This document shows, one piece after another, positions 48,240 through 61,248 of a DNA stretch of 64,000 nucleotides. The stretch is from Sipunculus nudus. Lineage: Eukaryota > Annelida > Sipuncula > Golfingiida > Sipunculidae. The position numbers and the translations under genes were made by a program. The stretch spans positions 46,125,678-46,189,677 of the forward strand of contig CM049307.1 in the NCBI GenBank assembly GCA_026874595.1, written 5' to 3'. The number at the start of each line of letters is the position of its first letter. Position 1 is the first letter of the stretch. The notes beneath the pieces were generated by a model. That model was not told the origin of the DNA and did no database searches. It saw only the letters and a program-made list of their open reading frames with translations.

Positions 48240-49570
48240 CTAATTATTTTCAAAACCATCCATTACATTTTTTCTCCTTCTTCCTTTTCAAAACCATCGA
48301 TAACATTTTTTCTTTGCCATGAGCTTCCCTGGACTGGATGCCCTGAAGACCATCTACAGCAGCATCCTGACTCAGCATCTACAAATGGGTAGCTTCCAAC
48401 AGAGCTGCATCAAACTGGCAGCAGGAATAGTGGACGCAGGGCTGGTCCTCCACAACAAGATTGCCAGTATCTTCCTCCCTACAGCCGTCAAGTTCCACTA
48501 CATCTTCTTCTTCCTTATCAAAACCATCGATTAAATTTGGTTTTCTCCTTCTTCTTTTTCAAAATAATCGATCACATTTTTGTTTTCTCCTTCTTCTTTT
48601 TAAAAATAATTGATAACATTTTCTTTCTCCTTCTTCTTTTTCAAAATAATCGGTTAATTTTGTTTTCAACTTCTCCCTTTTCAAACCATCGATTAAATTT
48701 TGTTTTCTCCTTCTCCTTTTTTTCTAAACTATCGATTAAATTTTGTTTTCTCCTTTTTCTTTAAAAAAAATCGATAATTTTTTTCTCCTTCTTTTTCAAA
48801 AGCATCGATTAAATTTTGTTTTCTCCTTCTTATTTTTTTCAAAACCATCGATTAAATTTTGTTTTCTCCTTCTTATTTTTTCAAAACCACCGATTAAATT
48901 TTGGTTTCTCCTTCTTCTTTAAAAAAAAATCGATAACATTTTTTTCTCCTTCTTCTTTTTCAAAATAGTCGGTTAATTTTGTTTTCTACTTCTCCCTTTT
49001 CAAACCATCGATTAAATTTTGTTTTCTCCTTCTTTTTCAAAAGCATCGATTTGATTTCGTTTTCTCCTTCTTCTTTTTCAAAGCCATCAAAAACAATTTT
49101 CTTTTCTCCCCCTTTTTTTTCAAAAGAATCGATTAGTTTTGTTTTCAACTTCCACCCTTTCATCCCATCGATCAAATTTTGTTTTCTCCTTCTTCTTTTT
49201 CAAAGCCATCGATATCATTTTTCTTTGCTCTCCCTTCTTTTTCAAAAGAATCGATTAGTTTTGTTTTCTACTTCCACCCTTTCAAACCATCGATTAAATT
49301 TTGTTTTCTCCTTCTTCTTCTTCAAAGCCATCGGTTACATTTTTCTTTTCTCCCCCTTCTTTTTCAAAAGAATCGATTGGTTTTGTTTTCTACTTCCACC
49401 CTTTCAAACCATCGATTAAATTTTGTTTTCTACTTCTTCTTTTTCAAAACCATCGATTAAATTTTGTTTTCTCCTTCTTCTTTTTTCCAAACCATCGATT
49501 TTATTTTATTTTTTTTCACCGTCTTCCTTTTCTAAATTAAACATCGATTAAATTTTGTTTTCTCTTTCTC
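48240..49570 (+). repeat. 41-bp satellite with 122-bp higher-order unit
   Basis: Roughly 30 degenerate monomers of 40-43 bp share the core CATCGATTAAATTTTGTTTT followed by CTCCTTCTTCTTTTTC. In the right part, monomers of three kinds are grouped: the CTTCCACCCTTTCA variant recurs at 49152, 49274 and 49396, exactly 122 bp apart, so three monomers form a higher-order unit. One strand is almost purely pyrimidine between the ATCGAT boxes. Open frames here (rich in F, S, K and L) are by-products of the repeat. A dynein gene fragment is embedded at 48313-48507. Confidence 0.85.
48313..48507 (+). pseudogene. Axonemal dynein heavy chain fragment inside satellite
   Basis: A 65-codon open segment strongly resembles an internal part of axonemal dynein heavy chains of the DNAH9/11/17 type. 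Key runs are FAMSFPGLDALKTIYSSIL, then TQHLQMGSF, and finally IASIFLPTAVKFHYIF. In the family these lie in the AAA+ motor region, and KFHYIFNLRD is a conserved run; here it breaks off after IF. Both sides pass straight into satellite sequence (TTTTTTC on the left, TTCTTCCTTATCAAAACC on the right) with no AG acceptor or GT donor. The segment is GC-rich against very AT-rich satellite, has no stop and seems little decayed. It cannot be a working exon as it stands, so I read it as a captured gene fragment. Subfamily is less sure than family. Confidence 0.75.
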
Positions 49571-50969
49571 CATCTATTGTAGTTGAAAATTATATATAGT
49601 TTGAGTTCTTTTATTATAAAAAGTAGAAAACTGTATTGATTGGCATGTTTTTTTTTATTTGGTACAATATAAGGTAATTTTGTTTTACCGGAAAAAGTGT
49701 TTGAATACTCTGATGAGCCTTGGTTCTTGGATTAGTTGGGTTGGGGGGGGGGGGGGGGGGCATGTACCCCTCACTTTTCAGGGCTGGGGGACAAAGTACC
49801 CCTTTCACATTTTTGACCTGAAGTAATGGAAAGATGCCAAGTGTGTCCTAAGGTGGCAATTTCCATATTTTCCCACCAAAATTGAGGAATTCGACATGAT
49901 TCCATCGCGACGCAATATCAGAAACTATACAGTGTTTATCCAGGAGGCCCATGGTCAACCCCGGCCCCGGCGTGTAGCTATGGACCTGTCCGAGCACAAG
50001 AAGGAGCAGTTTGCTAAAATTTCATAATATGAAGCAAAAATAAATATGAGATCCTGACTGAGGGATTTTTTTTTCTGGCTGTCATAATTTTGGTGGGGGT
50101 CCGGAGAATTTAAGAGTATGTGCAAATTATTGCAGGGGCCCCCCACTCTGTACGTCTTTGGACTGTCCCCCTCACATGTTCCTAGCACACTAGGCCCATG
50201 AATTTTCATTATCCAGGGAGAATCTGAAGTTCCAGGCACCAGATACCTTCAACCAAATGCAGGTATAGAAAAATCAAGGTAAAGTATTATTCAGGGCATA
50301 CCTTCGGTACGGCTATTTCTAGATTGTGTAACGATGCGTTACGTAAGAGTAACCATCGCTTTAGATGTATCATGTTCGCTTCGTATATTTCAACACCACA
50401 GGTGCCAGCTGCCGGAAAACGTGTAGCAGACGACAGCCGACATGAGGAAAGCGCGCGCCTGTTCACGTGACCATCAAACAATCACTTCATTTGGCCGCGT
50501 CTGGCAATGTATACGCAAGTCATGCAAACACATTCCAGATCTGATCATGTTATTATAAACCACGTGTGTGTAGAAATCATCCTGTATTTACCAAGCTTGT
50601 TTACCTAAACATACGATGTAATCTAAGATATGTTTATTGAAACGTGATCTTTCTGCGTTTTGTTTCGTATATAAAATAGTTCAGTGTTTAGTCTCCAGGT
50701 GGCAGTGTGACCAATACTTGAGGCTTGTTTGAACCAAATTCTATGACATAAACACAAAAGCATCTTTTGTAGCGAGATTTGATATTAATAAGATCCATAC
50801 ATCTGATAATCTACTGTCCATCAAATAAGCACGCGATCTGGTGTAGTACTTTTTAGATTTTACAGAAATTGCGCCCACTAATATATTAGGCCTATAATTA
50901 CATAATAAAGGAGCATGTTCATATTTTGTTACTTTATATGAACCGGTCATATTTTACCAAGCGTAAGTC

Positions 50970-50971
<2 letters not shown>
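49571..50971. other. Intergenic DNA with G-run
   Basis: An 18-base G run lies at 49743-49760. CACGTG E-boxes occur near 50466 (TTCACGTGACC) and 50562. No gene is recognised. Confidence 0.35.

Positions 50972-50972
<1 letters not shown>

Positions 50973-51022
<50 letters not shown>
50973..51022. repeat. (AT)n microsatellite
   Basis: About 50 bp of AT dinucleotides. Confidence 0.95.
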
Positions 51023-51024
<2 letters not shown>

Positions 51025-52049
51025 TGTATATTTTTGTTTATTAACTTGCATGGTGATATCTTGTAAATACGTTTAAGCGTTATACATGCATGATATGTCA
51101 CTATACGGAAAGGCGTCAGAGATAAAGCTGTATTATAATAAAATAATATTATTATTTATATACATTGCATATATATCCATACAAACATACTCATTATATG
51201 CAGGGAGCGTATTACTTTGAAATTGTCACCTTTCAATCGGAAAGACATTAAATCAGGTTTGCGCCTCTCCGCAGAAAATATTGCCTTTCCGCGAAAATTG
51301 GATCCTACCACCATAACAAACTTTCAGTCACACTTCACTCTGTCTTAACCTGATTCTGTCATCTTACAGGCAATCCTAAATGGACATTTACATGCAAAAA
51401 GAAAACTAAGTTTTATAAATAATAAGACTGTTATATAAGAAACGCTACGCAAAGGAAAAGTAAAGAAAATATAGGAGAATGCCGGAAAGTAAAGAAATTA
51501 TAGACCAATGTTAAAGGATAATGTAGGAAATATTTAACCACTTGTAAAATATTTCATTTTTGTGTCATGTTTGTAACTATTTTCAGCTACTAGTGAAAAG
51601 GCCACGGATTTCTTTAAGGGGGGGGGGCAAGTTTACAAATTACAAATTTTTGACAGAAAAAAAACTTTCTGAGAAAAAAAAATAAAATACCTTAAATGCG
51701 AAAATCGTGAAAGAAAAGCCATCGGACCTGGTGAAACCTTTAGAGAGATTTAATCAGAATATAACGATGTGGCGTCATCTGTCGGCTTTAACAGAGACTA
51801 TTAATCAGAAGTCATAATTACTCGTCCACCAGGCAGCGAGAAGAATTATGTTTGACCTTTGGTTATTTGTTCTGTCTGTCAGCAAAATTTACGTTCCTAA
51901 CAGATTTTGCTAACATTTATTGCTGGTAAGGATAACACACAAAGACCCACTGATTTAAATTTTGGAGGTGGTTGTTTCAACCATCATTTGTTTTGCTTTG
52001 TTTTCCTGTTCAAAGGCTCCCTTTCTATCTTGGTATACGGCTATTTGAC

Positions 52050-52118
52050 CAGGGGCGTTAATACAGGGGGAATGGGGGTATATACCCCCCACACTTTTTA
52101 GCAAGGGGAGATGGTCAA
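52050..52118 (+). mobile_element. hAT-like short element end, copy 2
   Basis: Starts CAGGGGCGTTAATACAGGGG, then ATGGGGGTATATACCCCCCA, AGCAAGGGGA and ATGGTCAA. It matches the inverted copy at 40164-40248 in order and spacing. The far end is not identified; an (AT)n tract follows at about 52353-52378. Confidence 0.5.
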
Positions 52119-52119
52119 T

Positions 52120-52352
52120 TTAATCCCCCCTGATATTCAGAGAATATATTGGAATATTTTAAATGAAATATATTATTAATTAGAAATATAGACTTTGGTT
52201 TATTTCTGAGTTTACTATAAAATATCATATATCTAAACATTAAAAAAAATTGGGGAAACATAATACATTATTTTTTAAAATTTACTTATATGTTTGAAAT
52301 GTGTGACACAGTCAATAAAATATAAAGTAATACATCATATATAATAATACTA

Positions 52353-52383
<31 letters not shown>

Positions 52384-55300
52384 AATATATGTTTACATAA
52401 GAAGTTGTCCAAACTTTGATTACCCTCTAACGCTTGCGAGTCATCCCCCTGGATATTTCCTTATTCATATCGAAAGCCATTTATATAGCTAACCAGTGAG
52501 TAGATCTCTTATGAAAAAGCCTTTCTCATGTAATTGTACAGTTTGATTAAGATGCTGACGACTGACGTAGGTTATGGCCTTTAACCACTTTCTTGTTTCT
52601 GCAATACAGTGTTGTTAGAGTTAGACCCGACGAGACATATAAGGTACAAATCTGTCTGAACTTCCTGCATGAACGTTTTGACTTTTGTTCTCATTGGACA
52701 TGGTGTCACTGGACATAATCATTAGTTAAATGTTTGATAATAAATTCTGAACTGTTCCGTTACGTGCATTTAGTATAAACTTACATAAGGAAAAATGTTT
52801 TAATCTTTTTAAGATGAAAGTATTGGCTTTTTTTCAGTATTCCCGGAGCCATATTTTCAGGCCATCCGATGTCTTACCCAAAATAAAGATCAAGTCCATA
52901 TTCCATCTAGATGTTGTTTGTCATCTCCATCAAGAAAATCAATAAATGCTATGTTTGAGCCAACTCAGTTTTTAACTGTTTATCAGTTCTGTGTAAGCAA
53001 GGCATTTTATACGCCAAGGATACAGAAATACAGGTTTGCTTTTAATGGTGTCGAAACATTATTTGTTTTAAAGTAAGGAAGAGATATTCTGTCACATCTC
53101 ATAGTAGTGAATGTCTTTTTCCATGCGATCTCCTTTATACGTTATGTGTTTCCATAGCTACGACTACATATTTAAAAAAAGTGTTGTGCTTTTGTGCTAG
53201 TGAAAGAACGGTTTGTTTACTTATTAAGTATAATTTCATAATTTTATGTATTTGTTGTGCCATAGTAATCACTTTTGAATAATTTTTAAGATTTTAATAA
53301 TTGCCAATATAGTATGAAAACTAAGAGCCCAGCTGTTGTTTTCCTTTTAACAATCAGATAATATCACCCTTGGCCCTTACACAGTGGTCATATTACACTC
53401 GTTAAAACAGGGCCAAGATCCTTATTTTCAGAGCCTTGGCTGTTGGGTAAGGAGGTTGTTGCAGACAGTGGCTAGTTGGTACGAATGTTATGTTACCACC
53501 GCGTAAGGGTGGTACCCAAACCCTTACACCCTAAAACACAAGGAAATATGTGAACAACATATATAATCAAAATGGCGGGGGGGGGGGGGGGGGGGGGGTC
53601 GGGGACCTAAAGGAGAACGCAGAGGTAGTTTATATTCTTGGCATTATTGTAAATATTAACACAGACAAAAATGAATCAAACAATCAATAACTAGGACAAT
53701 CTTAAATGCAGATACCAGTATTTATGACGTTTTCACAAAACGTCTGCATGACGTGCAGATTTACAGTATTTTATTTATAATACTATAATTTCTGGACAGT
53801 AATGTGTCAGAAGGATCAATCTTATACATCTTGATCAGAAGAAACGACAAGCAGTATCAAAGATCAAACCCCCACATCTCCTTTACATGGCTCTATGAGA
53901 TGGAAAACATTATTTTGGTGTGAAATGTGTAGAAATTGTTTTGGGTTTCCAATTTCTTTTACATGCAGTTTTTATCAAACAAAGATTGTATGGCATTCAA
54001 AAATAAACTAACTTTACTTTGAAATGTGAAGTATGGATTTTTTTTTCAAATATGTATATAATATCGTTTTATCGTGTTATATGATAGAAACATTATTGGC
54101 GGCTGAAAAGCAGTATGTACAAAGCTTGAAACTCGCGTTCGCGTGCAAACCAGAACCGTTAATACGGAATTGGCCTCCCTTCTTAGATTTTTTAAGCCTG
54201 CATATTATTTTATCGACCGTAGAATGCCAACACAGTTAAAAAACATAGCGATAAAAAAAGCTCATCAAAAGTTGTTTCCGAGCGAATAGGTCATGACTGA
54301 TTTCGTTTCCAAAGTTTGCTATTATCGGCAAGGCGGCGACTTTGTCTACCGTTCCGTCTTAACATCTACCGATTTTCGGGCCGGAAAGAATTCGAGCCGG
54401 CAGCAATCTTACTTCTACCATACCTTCCGATTCTGACTGGGAAATATCGGAAGGTGGGAGGTCGGGTTGAGTTTTTAATTGTTTAAGACGCTTTGTCCAT
54501 TATAGCATTAATGCATGTAAATCGGCGCAATAGAATTTTGATCTGAAGATTCACTCATCCGCAACTGTTTAAAAGCTATATTGCAGTAGCTGTGTATGTA
54601 TGACGGATTTAGTCATGAGTTGGTTAGCATAGGTCCGAGACTGTTTGGACACAATCAGAGCGGAATATATCGCTTTGTATACATCCAAGACAGAAACCCG
54701 CAATACTCCACTCTAGTTGGTCCGCTGTCATTCTTGGCCATGTGCCAACCGCCTGGTGGCGTAACCCAGCAAAACCTGCTTTGTCAAACAATAGTTAAGT
54801 GGTAGGAGTTACAAAATGATTGCAGTGGATAACCACTGCTAAATACGTGTACTCTAAAGTGTACGGGTTATTGATATACTCCTTTATGTTTTCAGCGAAG
54901 GGTTCTTACCTCTGTAATGTAGAAAAAAAAAGAATACTTCTCTGTATATTCATATCACACACCCATTACCCTCTGTGACTGTCCTTTACAGGTAATCAGT
55001 AGCATTATACCCACCGTCCTATATGTCCATTTCCTTGGTTATAATGGATAACCTTTCTCAAGCGGAAATTAGTTCCTGCTGTCTCGCCGGTTTCCTCTGC
55101 CTAAGGTCATTATATAATGGCGGCAAATATTTAATGGTGAGTTTTAACGCGTACACCCACGTAACACATATTAGTTGATTTTAAGGGTTAGAAAGACAGA
55201 GTAACACTTGAATGTAACATATCTATATCACGTCTTTAAGCATCAAAATTTGAAAAGCCTATATATAGAGTGTTTCTACCAGTGAGTGTACATGTAATTT

Positions 55301-57160
55301 TATTATTATTATCTAAAACTTAAATATAATACCACATTTTGACATCCAAAGTGAACGAGTTATTAAATTCCTGATATGAAATGAAAAATTCACGACACAA
55401 AACAATTTTTTTATTTGCAGTCTTCTGGTAGTGACACGGCGTCTGTCGTGTGTTGTCAACCTCATTTCGATATTTATTTTTATTTTTATATTTATGACAC
55501 TTAACTACCAATCAGAGCTTCTGAATATTTCTTTTTGTATATGACTAATCACCTGCATATGAGAAAATGAGATGTGAAAAATAGAATGGTTTCTCAAAAA
55601 GGGACTTTATAATATTGTATAACAATACATGGGTTTGCTGCCATTTTGATTAAATAAACCAGTGTCTTATTTCTTCATTTGAGCTCGTTTAATTGTTTTC
55701 AAATTTAACTGCAAATTTGTAAAAGAAAATGCTACCCAATCTAAATGAGTATCACTCTGCTAAACAGACTATAAATGATGTCCCTTTTTTTGCGGAGATA
55801 TTTTTTTTGGCGTCTAGCATCTTTAATGATGGCGACATATATAGTTGTTGAGCCTTTTCCCCCGGATAAAAATAAGCAGCATGTGTTTTGGCATTAGTCT
55901 TTTTAAGTCACAAGTAGGCCATGTGTTATATGCCCAGTTCACAGTTATTCGATATCCAGTTCCTAGTTCACAACATGTGCTGTATACAGTCTAATATTAT
56001 TTTGTCAGATTATATAAATGGCCATCGAAATCAGATGACGATTTGTATATCTGTTTACACGTTCTAACAATAGAAAAATTAAGTGGACGACATATGTTTC
56101 AGAATGAAAAGTTGAGAAATCTTTTTCTTGTCCACTGAATGAAATATTTTGAAACATGACGCGGTCACACAGAAGGATCTCAATTAAGGGGATTTTAATA
56201 CAAATTTATTATAAATCTTCTTGATCAAATGAACAGTTCGGAGTATGAGAAATAATCTTTATTTATTTGACTACGTCACCATCTTCAGCAATATATTATA
56301 TAACTGGACATAGAGGAAAACCAAAGGTGCATGTAACATATAATAATTTCGCATGGAAATTTCTTTTTCGGAAAATTACCTGCTCGCTTTAGTATGTGAG
56401 ATTTCCAATTTGAATGCTGAACCTGTCGAATATTTGTTGAATTTCAGTTAAGCTTATTGGGCTATTAAAGTAAAGAGGTTTCATGTAGTAATCAGTCTTT
56501 GGGTGTATTTTGTAGAGATTTGTAAATACATGCATCGTTAAAATATTTGAAATTTGTGTTTGGATTTAACCACTGAATTTCAAAAATAATATTTTTTTAA
56601 AATGAAAGATTTTAGAAACTCGCTTAAATTACATGCTCTTATTCAAATGTGGCCAAAGCATTTAGTCAAATTTAAATGCACCTTGGTTCCGATGAATAAT
56701 ATTTATACACTAGACACACATATATATCGACGTTAAAACATGAAATGGTTTTTGAGCGGATTTTTTAAATGCACAAAATTAATGCATCATGTCAAAAACA
56801 TTACAAGGGCAAAGTTTGTACATCGCCAAAACATTGGGTGTTATGATTGATCCAGTTTCGGACGTTTTGTTGGCTCAACACTAATTCAGTAATTTATACC
56901 GTCATCTTTCGCTGGTATAATGGATACATGATCACTCATCAAAAACGGGACCTGTCAAGACGGCTAATCACTTATTTGCGCGTTTCTCTAAATGCCAATA
57001 TATTTGTTGAAGGCTAGCAACTCATTGCCCCAGTATCTGTCCCTTCAATCAAGATTATTGTCCATTATTGTTGTTCTCCATGAACCAATGTTTTACCTTG
57101 TTGGGTCATGTTTTAGTAACTGTATAAGAACTCTTGGGCAAATAAAGGTAATTTATGTAG
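52120..57160. other. Intergenic AT-rich DNA
   Basis: It contains a pure G22 tract at 53577-53598 and, just upstream, a hairpin GTAAGGGTGGTACCC...ACCCTTAC near 53503-53526. A CpG-richer patch with CCGG words lies at 54290-54460. No gene or RNA gene is recognised. Confidence 0.4.
53577..53598 (+). repeat. Poly-G tract (22 bases)
   Basis: Twenty-two consecutive G. Such a run can form a G-quadruplex, and its exact length is prone to sequencing error. Confidence 0.9.
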
Positions 57161-57163
57161 GGG

Positions 57164-57164
<1 letters not shown>

Positions 57165-57233
<69 letters not shown>

Positions 57234-57237
57234 TATG
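57165..57237. repeat. (AT)n microsatellite
   Basis: About 70 bp of AT dinucleotides with one phase slip near 57226, the longest such tract in the window. Confidence 0.95.
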
Positions 57238-57910
57238 GCTACTGTCCTTCTCATTTAAAGTTATATTTTAATATACGGTAAATTGTATACATTTTTCGTG
57301 GATACAATAACATGGATATATATTATTTAAGAAACTCGGATCTGGCTGGTTGCCAACGGCAAGTGGCGACATCTGCAGATGGAGCCGTGAGTAAACGTTC
57401 TCTGCTGCTTGACACATCCATTATTCGGTTCTTCTGATTCTTGCATTAGACCAACTAAGAAACTTTTATATTGCAGTCTACGATATCAGCAACTGTTACC
57501 TATTCTTAATATTTTACGTTACATTTTCATATTAAACTGAAAAAGACTTTGTAACGATTCCTAGCTCTTTTCCGGAGCCGCGTAATTTTCATCACATATA
57601 TTAATTGGAAAGTATTCATAATTTCACAAGATACAAATCTATAAAACGAATAAAATATGTTATAAAGTAAAGAAATTTTGAGGGGAAATATATGTGATCA
57701 GGTGGGTAACATATTGGTCCAAGTGGCTTTGATGTGTATATTCATAAAAAAATTGAAGAAATTGTTTCAAACGTCCTCGACAGAAACCTTATGCAGAGTA
57801 CCTGCACATTAGTAAAGTTACGATCTTGTGGTGTCACATATATAATAGATAGCATTTTAGCTAAGCCAAAGATAAGCCAATTGTCAATTGACCTTTGCCT
57901 CAGGCCATTA

Positions 57911-57958
57911 AGGTCGGGTTAGGTCAGAGGTCACTGAGGTCACTTGGGTCAAAGGTCA
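57911..57958 (+). promoter_or_regulatory. Ladder of six nuclear-receptor half-sites
   Basis: AGGTCG at 57911, AGGTCA at 57921, 57928 and 57937, GGGTCA at 57946 and AGGTCA at 57953 all point the same way. Spacers are 4, 1, 3, 3 and 1 bases, so DR4, DR1 and DR3 arrangements are all present. Direct AGGTCA repeats with these spacers are binding sites for RXR, HNF4, VDR-like and thyroid-receptor-like dimers. Similar TGACCTTTGACC words occur in the repeat at 40794-42335, so a repeat origin is possible. Confidence 0.4.
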
Positions 57959-59485
57959 ACAAAGTCAGACAAAGTCCGAAGATCAATACAACAGCTGTAC
58001 ATAATACAGTGGCCACACATATGCACAATGTGTACAAAGACACAGCAATGTTCCCAAAAGAATCTTTGTGACAGAAAAATAAACGCTTAATAAGAAAAAA
58101 AAAATAATAAAATAACATCGCCGGATTTTTCCCTTTGCATCTGTAGCGGTTATGTATAAAGTCTTCTGAAGTCCGTTTCACCATCCGCCTGCTTTTTTTG
58201 TAGATAATTTTCTTTTACGTTTATATTTTCAATAGTTTCCAAGAAAACTTCATATGGAAGTGACAATCTAATATAGCAATTAAGAATTTTACAATAAATC
58301 CCCAGTTTATGTTTTACATTTTTTTACAATCTCTTCACAATGATCTGGCAGATATGATGTGTCCTTGCATGCATGAGTAGCCATCTTTGTTTTAGCTGGT
58401 TATGTTTTTTAGAGTGTTAAAATGGCATCATCCAATCAGCAACTGTCAATTGAGACTGTTTTTGCATGTGACCAATGTTCTTGACCGCCATAAATGGGTC
58501 TGATATTACAAAAAATGTACACTGTTTTTTTTTCATATCTTTAAATAAATATTTTTCTAAAAAAGGTGTAAGGAAGGTAATTATTTACCTTTTTGAATAT
58601 AAGGTCTTTTAATCCTCTACTCTAAACTATTACTGTTTCCCTTGAAAACTAACAGATAAAAATTTTCTTAGCCAAAAACGATGGACATGACGGGATGAAA
58701 CGGACTATTATTCCGGCACACTCGGTTACCTGTGCCAGGATACAGTCTCCGTTTGTCTTAGGTCCTGTATCCAAAAAGATATGTCCTAAACTGAAGGGAC
58801 AGTCATTGGAATTATCTGCTTATGGTCAGTTTATAAGTTTAATCAACTCTCTGAAGGACAAAAGGGTTATGTTTTCAGGTTTCACGCGCGCGTCAATTTT
58901 GGGCTCAAGCCGCTTGAACATTCAACAAAATAAAATTATGTTTTTATCACGTTTTCCCCTAATTATATAAAACATTTATTAAAAAATATATAATTAGAAG
59001 TTTAAAAAAACCGGCCTTCCGCACTGATTTATGAAAAAAAAGTGCCTGAATCCCAAATCTCTTTTTAGCCTAACCTATATTTAAGAGTCACGCGATCATC
59101 ATCCTTTAGTTAAGTTGTAGTATGATGGCTTTGAACTAATTGACTAATATTGTTACAAAGTGGAGCTTATTCTGTCAAATGGGCGTAAAAAAAGACGCCC
59201 ATATGTTGAGTTCAAACTGTTTTTAATACTGGAAACGAGGGCCTGTGGCCGAAGTGTATTTTACATATCTTTTCTATGAAAAAAAAAATATTCCATTTAT
59301 TCTGAATAGGCCTACGACATTTTTCAGTTGAAATATCATAATGTTATCATTAAGTTTAATGTTTCTGGTTTTCTCAAAGGATCTCCGATGGCCCTCGCTA
59401 AGTGTATGAATTACCATGATTTTCAATATATATATATATATATGGGTCTCCCAGCCCAGTAAGCTATGACAAGTCGGAAGGTATG
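57959..59485. other. Intergenic DNA
   Basis: No recognised gene. A 91-codon frame at 58695-58970 has no family signature. A short (AT)n tract lies at about 59427-59443. Confidence 0.4.
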
Positions 59486-61248
59486 CTAATCTACAGGCGA
59501 ATCCCTATTTATAATAATGTCTTTTTTTATCTCCAATGTTCTTAGAGATACTACAAAGAAACCAGGTCAAACGACCCAATAATAAACGGGAATACCGTGA
59601 TACCACTTGTAACATGACAAGGTAGGACACTCACACAAAACCTTTCGACGACGGCCATTCCAGTTCAGCAACGTGAGGTCATGCCACTGCGCATCACTTA
59701 ACTGTCAACGAAGGTCGGTCCCGCCACCGTTTGGAATGGACGACATCGAAAATCAGACAACACCACGAAAGGTTATCCAGGTATTTTGTTTTGATGGTTG
59801 AAAACAATGGAAATTGGATGAATTTGATCCTGTAACTCCCGTAGTATTGAGCGATTTTACGGATTACGCATAAAAGGAAGATAAAGCGAGTTTAGGCGGG
59901 TCAAGAACGTAACTTCCCTCAATATCGCACGAATGGTTTTGTCCGAGCAGCGGCGTACCTAGCCTAATTGCCGCCCGGGGCGGTCTTAGATATTGCCGCC
60001 CCTCTAACAAAACATTACAAAACTGGATAACATATTGAAATATATCGTTTCAAATGTCCTTGTTACAGGCTTGTATTTGACAACAACGCAATTATATGGA
60101 TTCACTGGCAGGGAATTCTTCCGCCACATATTAAAGGGCAGAAATCTCTTTGCTAATGTAAATCAAAAGATCGCTCGAAGCTCAAACAAGTATATTTAAT
60201 TATGAAGTGAACAGAAAGGAACAAAACGAATAAATTGTAACTATTAACAGATTACACTGCAGGATACACATATAATGTGGGAAATTGATCTTTCATCATT
60301 CATGTAAACACGATTCATGATTACTTTATACTCAACTTGGGAAAAAGAACTTTATTTGGTGAGTGTTATTCCATTCTCGACGCACACAAATACTTTGTCA
60401 CATCTATAATTCCACCTCTTGTTATCGCATATGACAGCAGGTACACCTAATAGAGCTACTGAGATATGCATGGTACTGCTGCATGCAAGTCATTTAGTCT
60501 TTACTAAAACAGCGTAATTCATGAGTTAAGCATATATATGTAGGCAGGGCATGTTTATTTTTTTTTCACATAAAAATCCAATGTTTGGATAAACTGACTT
60601 TTTTTAATTAAAATATCCTCAAAGTTAAAAGAATACTTTAATTCAAGGCTACATCAAAATCATTTTAGAATTATAGTGATTATGCACTTTGCGAGGTTTT
60701 ATTTATAAACTTATGACTATTTGTTATTCAATAAAGTATTTAAATAAATTTCAAGTAATGATATGATTTAAATATATGTTATAATTTAATTTCAAATGAT
60801 TTGTCACAATATACAACAGTTGTCTGTAGGTAGTAGATAATGAAACTGTTAATAACAGAATTAACAGTACAGGTAAATATATCTTTAATTTAAGTTTTGA
60901 AAGTTAAAACTGATACTTGATACGTATATTAAAAATGTGGCTAAGCGGCCAGGGGGATTCATCCCGCCGGAGAGTTATAATAGAATTATATTTTAAAGTT
61001 AAAATAATTCCTATATAAGTCTGGGTGTTTATTGGTTTTATTCACGTTACATAAAAGATCATGCAGGTCATATTGGTTAATCAAAAGACACAGGCATTTA
61101 GGTAGTACTCATTATATACACGATAGTGTAAACGTCTGTATTTTAACGAGACTGATGTTAGAGTATGAAGAATCATGGAAAAAGGGCATTTCAGGTTGTT
61201 TAATACTGTTTAAATATCCTTGAATTTCGGGAATTCAAGGGTTCAAAA

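Noticed and set aside
48537-49540. Several long frames rich in F, S, K and L
   Set aside because: They are translations of the 41-bp satellite in different frames, not genes.
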